Shown piece after piece: positions 6,371-7,305 of a stretch of DNA of 7,305 bases. A program made the translations under genes and the position numbers. Each line of letters opens with the position of its first letter. Positions within the stretch are counted from its first letter, which is position 1. Source of the stretch: Comamonadaceae bacterium (GTDB lineage Bacteria; Pseudomonadota; Gammaproteobacteria; Burkholderiales; Burkholderiaceae_C); contig CANCCE010000139.1 in the NCBI GenBank assembly GCA_947374505.1, forward strand, positions 1 to 7,305. Direction: 5' to 3'. The notes beneath the pieces are model-generated. The model was given only the letters and a program-made list of their open reading frames with translations, made no database searches and was not told where the DNA came from.

Positions 6371-7084
6371 TTATTTAATCAAAGAGACAGATTTTATAAG
6401 AACTGGTGTCTTGGGAACATCGCTCGGGAATGGCCCGCCTGCCCCAGTGGGCACGGACTTGATCTTGTTGACAACGTCCATGCCGCTGACCACCTTGCCA
6501 AAAACGGTGTATCCAAAGAGCTGGGTCGCGTTCAGCAACTTAGCGCGCGGCGTGTTTTCGTAGACCTGACCTTGGTATTCAAAGCGCGGCACGGGATCCC
6601 CAGGTGGAATCGGCGTCGGGTTCAGAAAGTCGTTGTCTTTGACGTTGATGAAAAATTGCGCAGTGGCTGACTGCGGGTCACTGGTACGTGCCATGGCCAA
6701 TGTGCCGACGGTGTTTTTGTCGCCGCCTTTGGCGATGGCTTCCTGGCCTTCATGGCGCACCGGTGGACGACTTGGCTTTTCTGCATACTTGGCGTCGAAA
6801 CCACCGCCTTGCACCATGAAGTTGTTGATGACCCGGTGAAAAATCGTACCGTCATAGTGCTTGTCTTTGACGTACTGCAAAAAGTTATCAACCGTCTTGG
6901 GTGCTTTGTCAGGATAGACCTCGACCACAAAATCACCTTCGCTGGTGGCGAACTTCACCCGCGGCGCAGCATCAGCCCAAGCTGCCTGCCATCCGCTAAC
7001 GGTCAGGAGACAAGTCAACACCAAGGTCGGGAGTAGACGAGGCCGATGGAGAGTCGTTTGTGAATTCATCTGAGGCATAGACAT
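6371..7084 (-). CDS. ppiA: Secreted (periplasmic) cyclophilin-type peptidyl-prolyl isomerase
   Basis: The product is a 237-residue cyclophilin with an N-terminal signal peptide: basic RPR at 14-16, hydrophobic core at about 17-32, and AWA at 35-37 before Asp38, a good signal peptidase I site. It should act on Pro bonds of periplasmic proteins. Active-site residues seen: F82-H83-R84 with catalytic Arg84, F89, M90 and Q92 in NFMVQGG, Q143-F144-F145 in AQFFIN, and GYTVFGKVVSG at 191-201. Compared with the downstream cyclophilin it carries an extra loop of roughly 25-30 residues at about 158-187, rich in Pro and ending in NTPRAK. Three in-frame ATGs lie close together (7084, 7078, 7069) and none has a clear Shine-Dalgarno, so the start is uncertain by up to five residues. 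The signal peptide is intact with any of them. Confidence 0.92.
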   Translation of the reverse strand: MSMPQMNSQTTLHRPRLLPTLVLTCLLTVSGWQAAWADAAPRVKFATSEGDFVVEVYPDKAPKTVDNFLQYVKDKHYDGTIFHRVINNFMVQGGGFDAKYAEKPSRPPVRHEGQEAIAKGGDKNTVGTLAMARTSDPQSATAQFFINVKDNDFLNPTPIPPGDPVPRFEYQGQVYENTPRAKLLNATQLFGYTVFGKVVSGMDVVNKIKSVPTGAGGPFPSDVPKTPVLIKSVSLIK

Positions 7085-7094
7085 TCAAAGAATG
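7082..7094 (-). repeat. Small inverted repeat over the ppiA start codon
   Basis: On the minus strand CATTC-TTT-GAATG is a perfect 5-bp inverted repeat whose right arm contains the first ATG of ppiA. It is short and could be chance. If it folds it would hide the first ATG and favour the ATG at 7078 or 7069. Confidence 0.25.
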
Positions 7095-7119
7095 TGGTGT
7101 GGAGGCCGGGTTAAGAGGA

Positions 7120-7305
7120 TCAAGGCTTGGCCGCAAGGCTAAAAAGGGTACGAATCAGCGCCAACTTGGGCTGCACTGTGGTTTTATTCGGTTCAAGCTG
7201 GAGTGCTTTGTTGTATGACTGGCTGGCCAGCTTGACATACACATCGCCCAGATTCTCGTGTGCTGTGGCGTAGCTCGGATTGGTGCGAATGGCCATTTCC
7301 AACGA
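7120..7305 (-). CDS. C-terminal end of a tetratricopeptide-repeat protein (N-terminus outside window)
   Basis: The last 61 residues before a TGA stop (read from TCA at 7120-7122) are visible and the frame is open to the window edge. A TTG near the edge is a Leu codon inside the gene, not a start. One full TPR repeat can be read: YATAHENLGDVYVKLA forms helix A and SQSYNKALQLEPN helix B. The end of a preceding repeat (LEMAIRTNP) is also visible. A charged helix with LALIRTLFSLAAKP closes the protein. TPRs mediate protein-protein contacts; partner and cellular location cannot be told from this fragment. It lies 35 bases upstream of the secreted cyclophilin gene in the same direction with no terminator between them, so it is probably the preceding gene of the same operon. 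Confidence 0.85.
   Translation of the reverse strand, partial: SLEMAIRTNPSYATAHENLGDVYVKLASQSYNKALQLEPNKTTVQPKLALIRTLFSLAAKP

Overview
The window looks like an ordinary chromosomal segment of a betaproteobacterium, probably Comamonadaceae in the Burkholderiales. I infer this from the fairly high GC, the alanine-rich proteins, the long DUF349 protein typical of that group, and the order TPR gene, two cyclophilins, lpxH. This is recognition from memory, not a database search. I see no phage, IS element, CRISPR array, rRNA, tRNA or other mobile or defence module. I did not find a convincing new multi-gene system.

Layout. Positions 1-779 (minus) hold the N-terminal part of a membrane-anchored lytic transglycosylase, cut by the window edge. 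Positions 780-1366 are a 587-base divergent intergenic region. It contains a very good sigma70 promoter facing the transglycosylase, an A/T-rich palindromic stretch just upstream of it, and a structured leader of about 140 nt. Positions 1367-4207 (plus) encode a 946-residue DUF349 protein. It has three DUF349-like repeats, then an acidic disordered stretch, a basic Arg/Gly/Asp-rich stretch and a C-terminal helical domain.

Positions 4185-7305 (minus) hold five genes in one direction, in transcription order: the end of a TPR protein, a secreted cyclophilin (ppiA-like), a cytoplasmic cyclophilin (ppiB-like), lpxH and mtfA. The gaps are 35, 7, 67 and 21 bases, so they probably form one transcription unit. 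mtfA and the DUF349 gene converge and overlap by 23 bases at their 3' ends.

Functionally the segment is about the cell envelope and protein folding. LpxH makes lipid X for lipid A at the inner membrane. The transglycosylase cuts peptidoglycan. PpiA acts on periplasmic proline bonds and PpiB on cytoplasmic ones. MtfA is a zinc peptidase that binds the glucose repressor Mlc in E. coli; its target here is unknown. The least understood gene is the DUF349 protein, and the least explained non-coding part is the transglycosylase leader.
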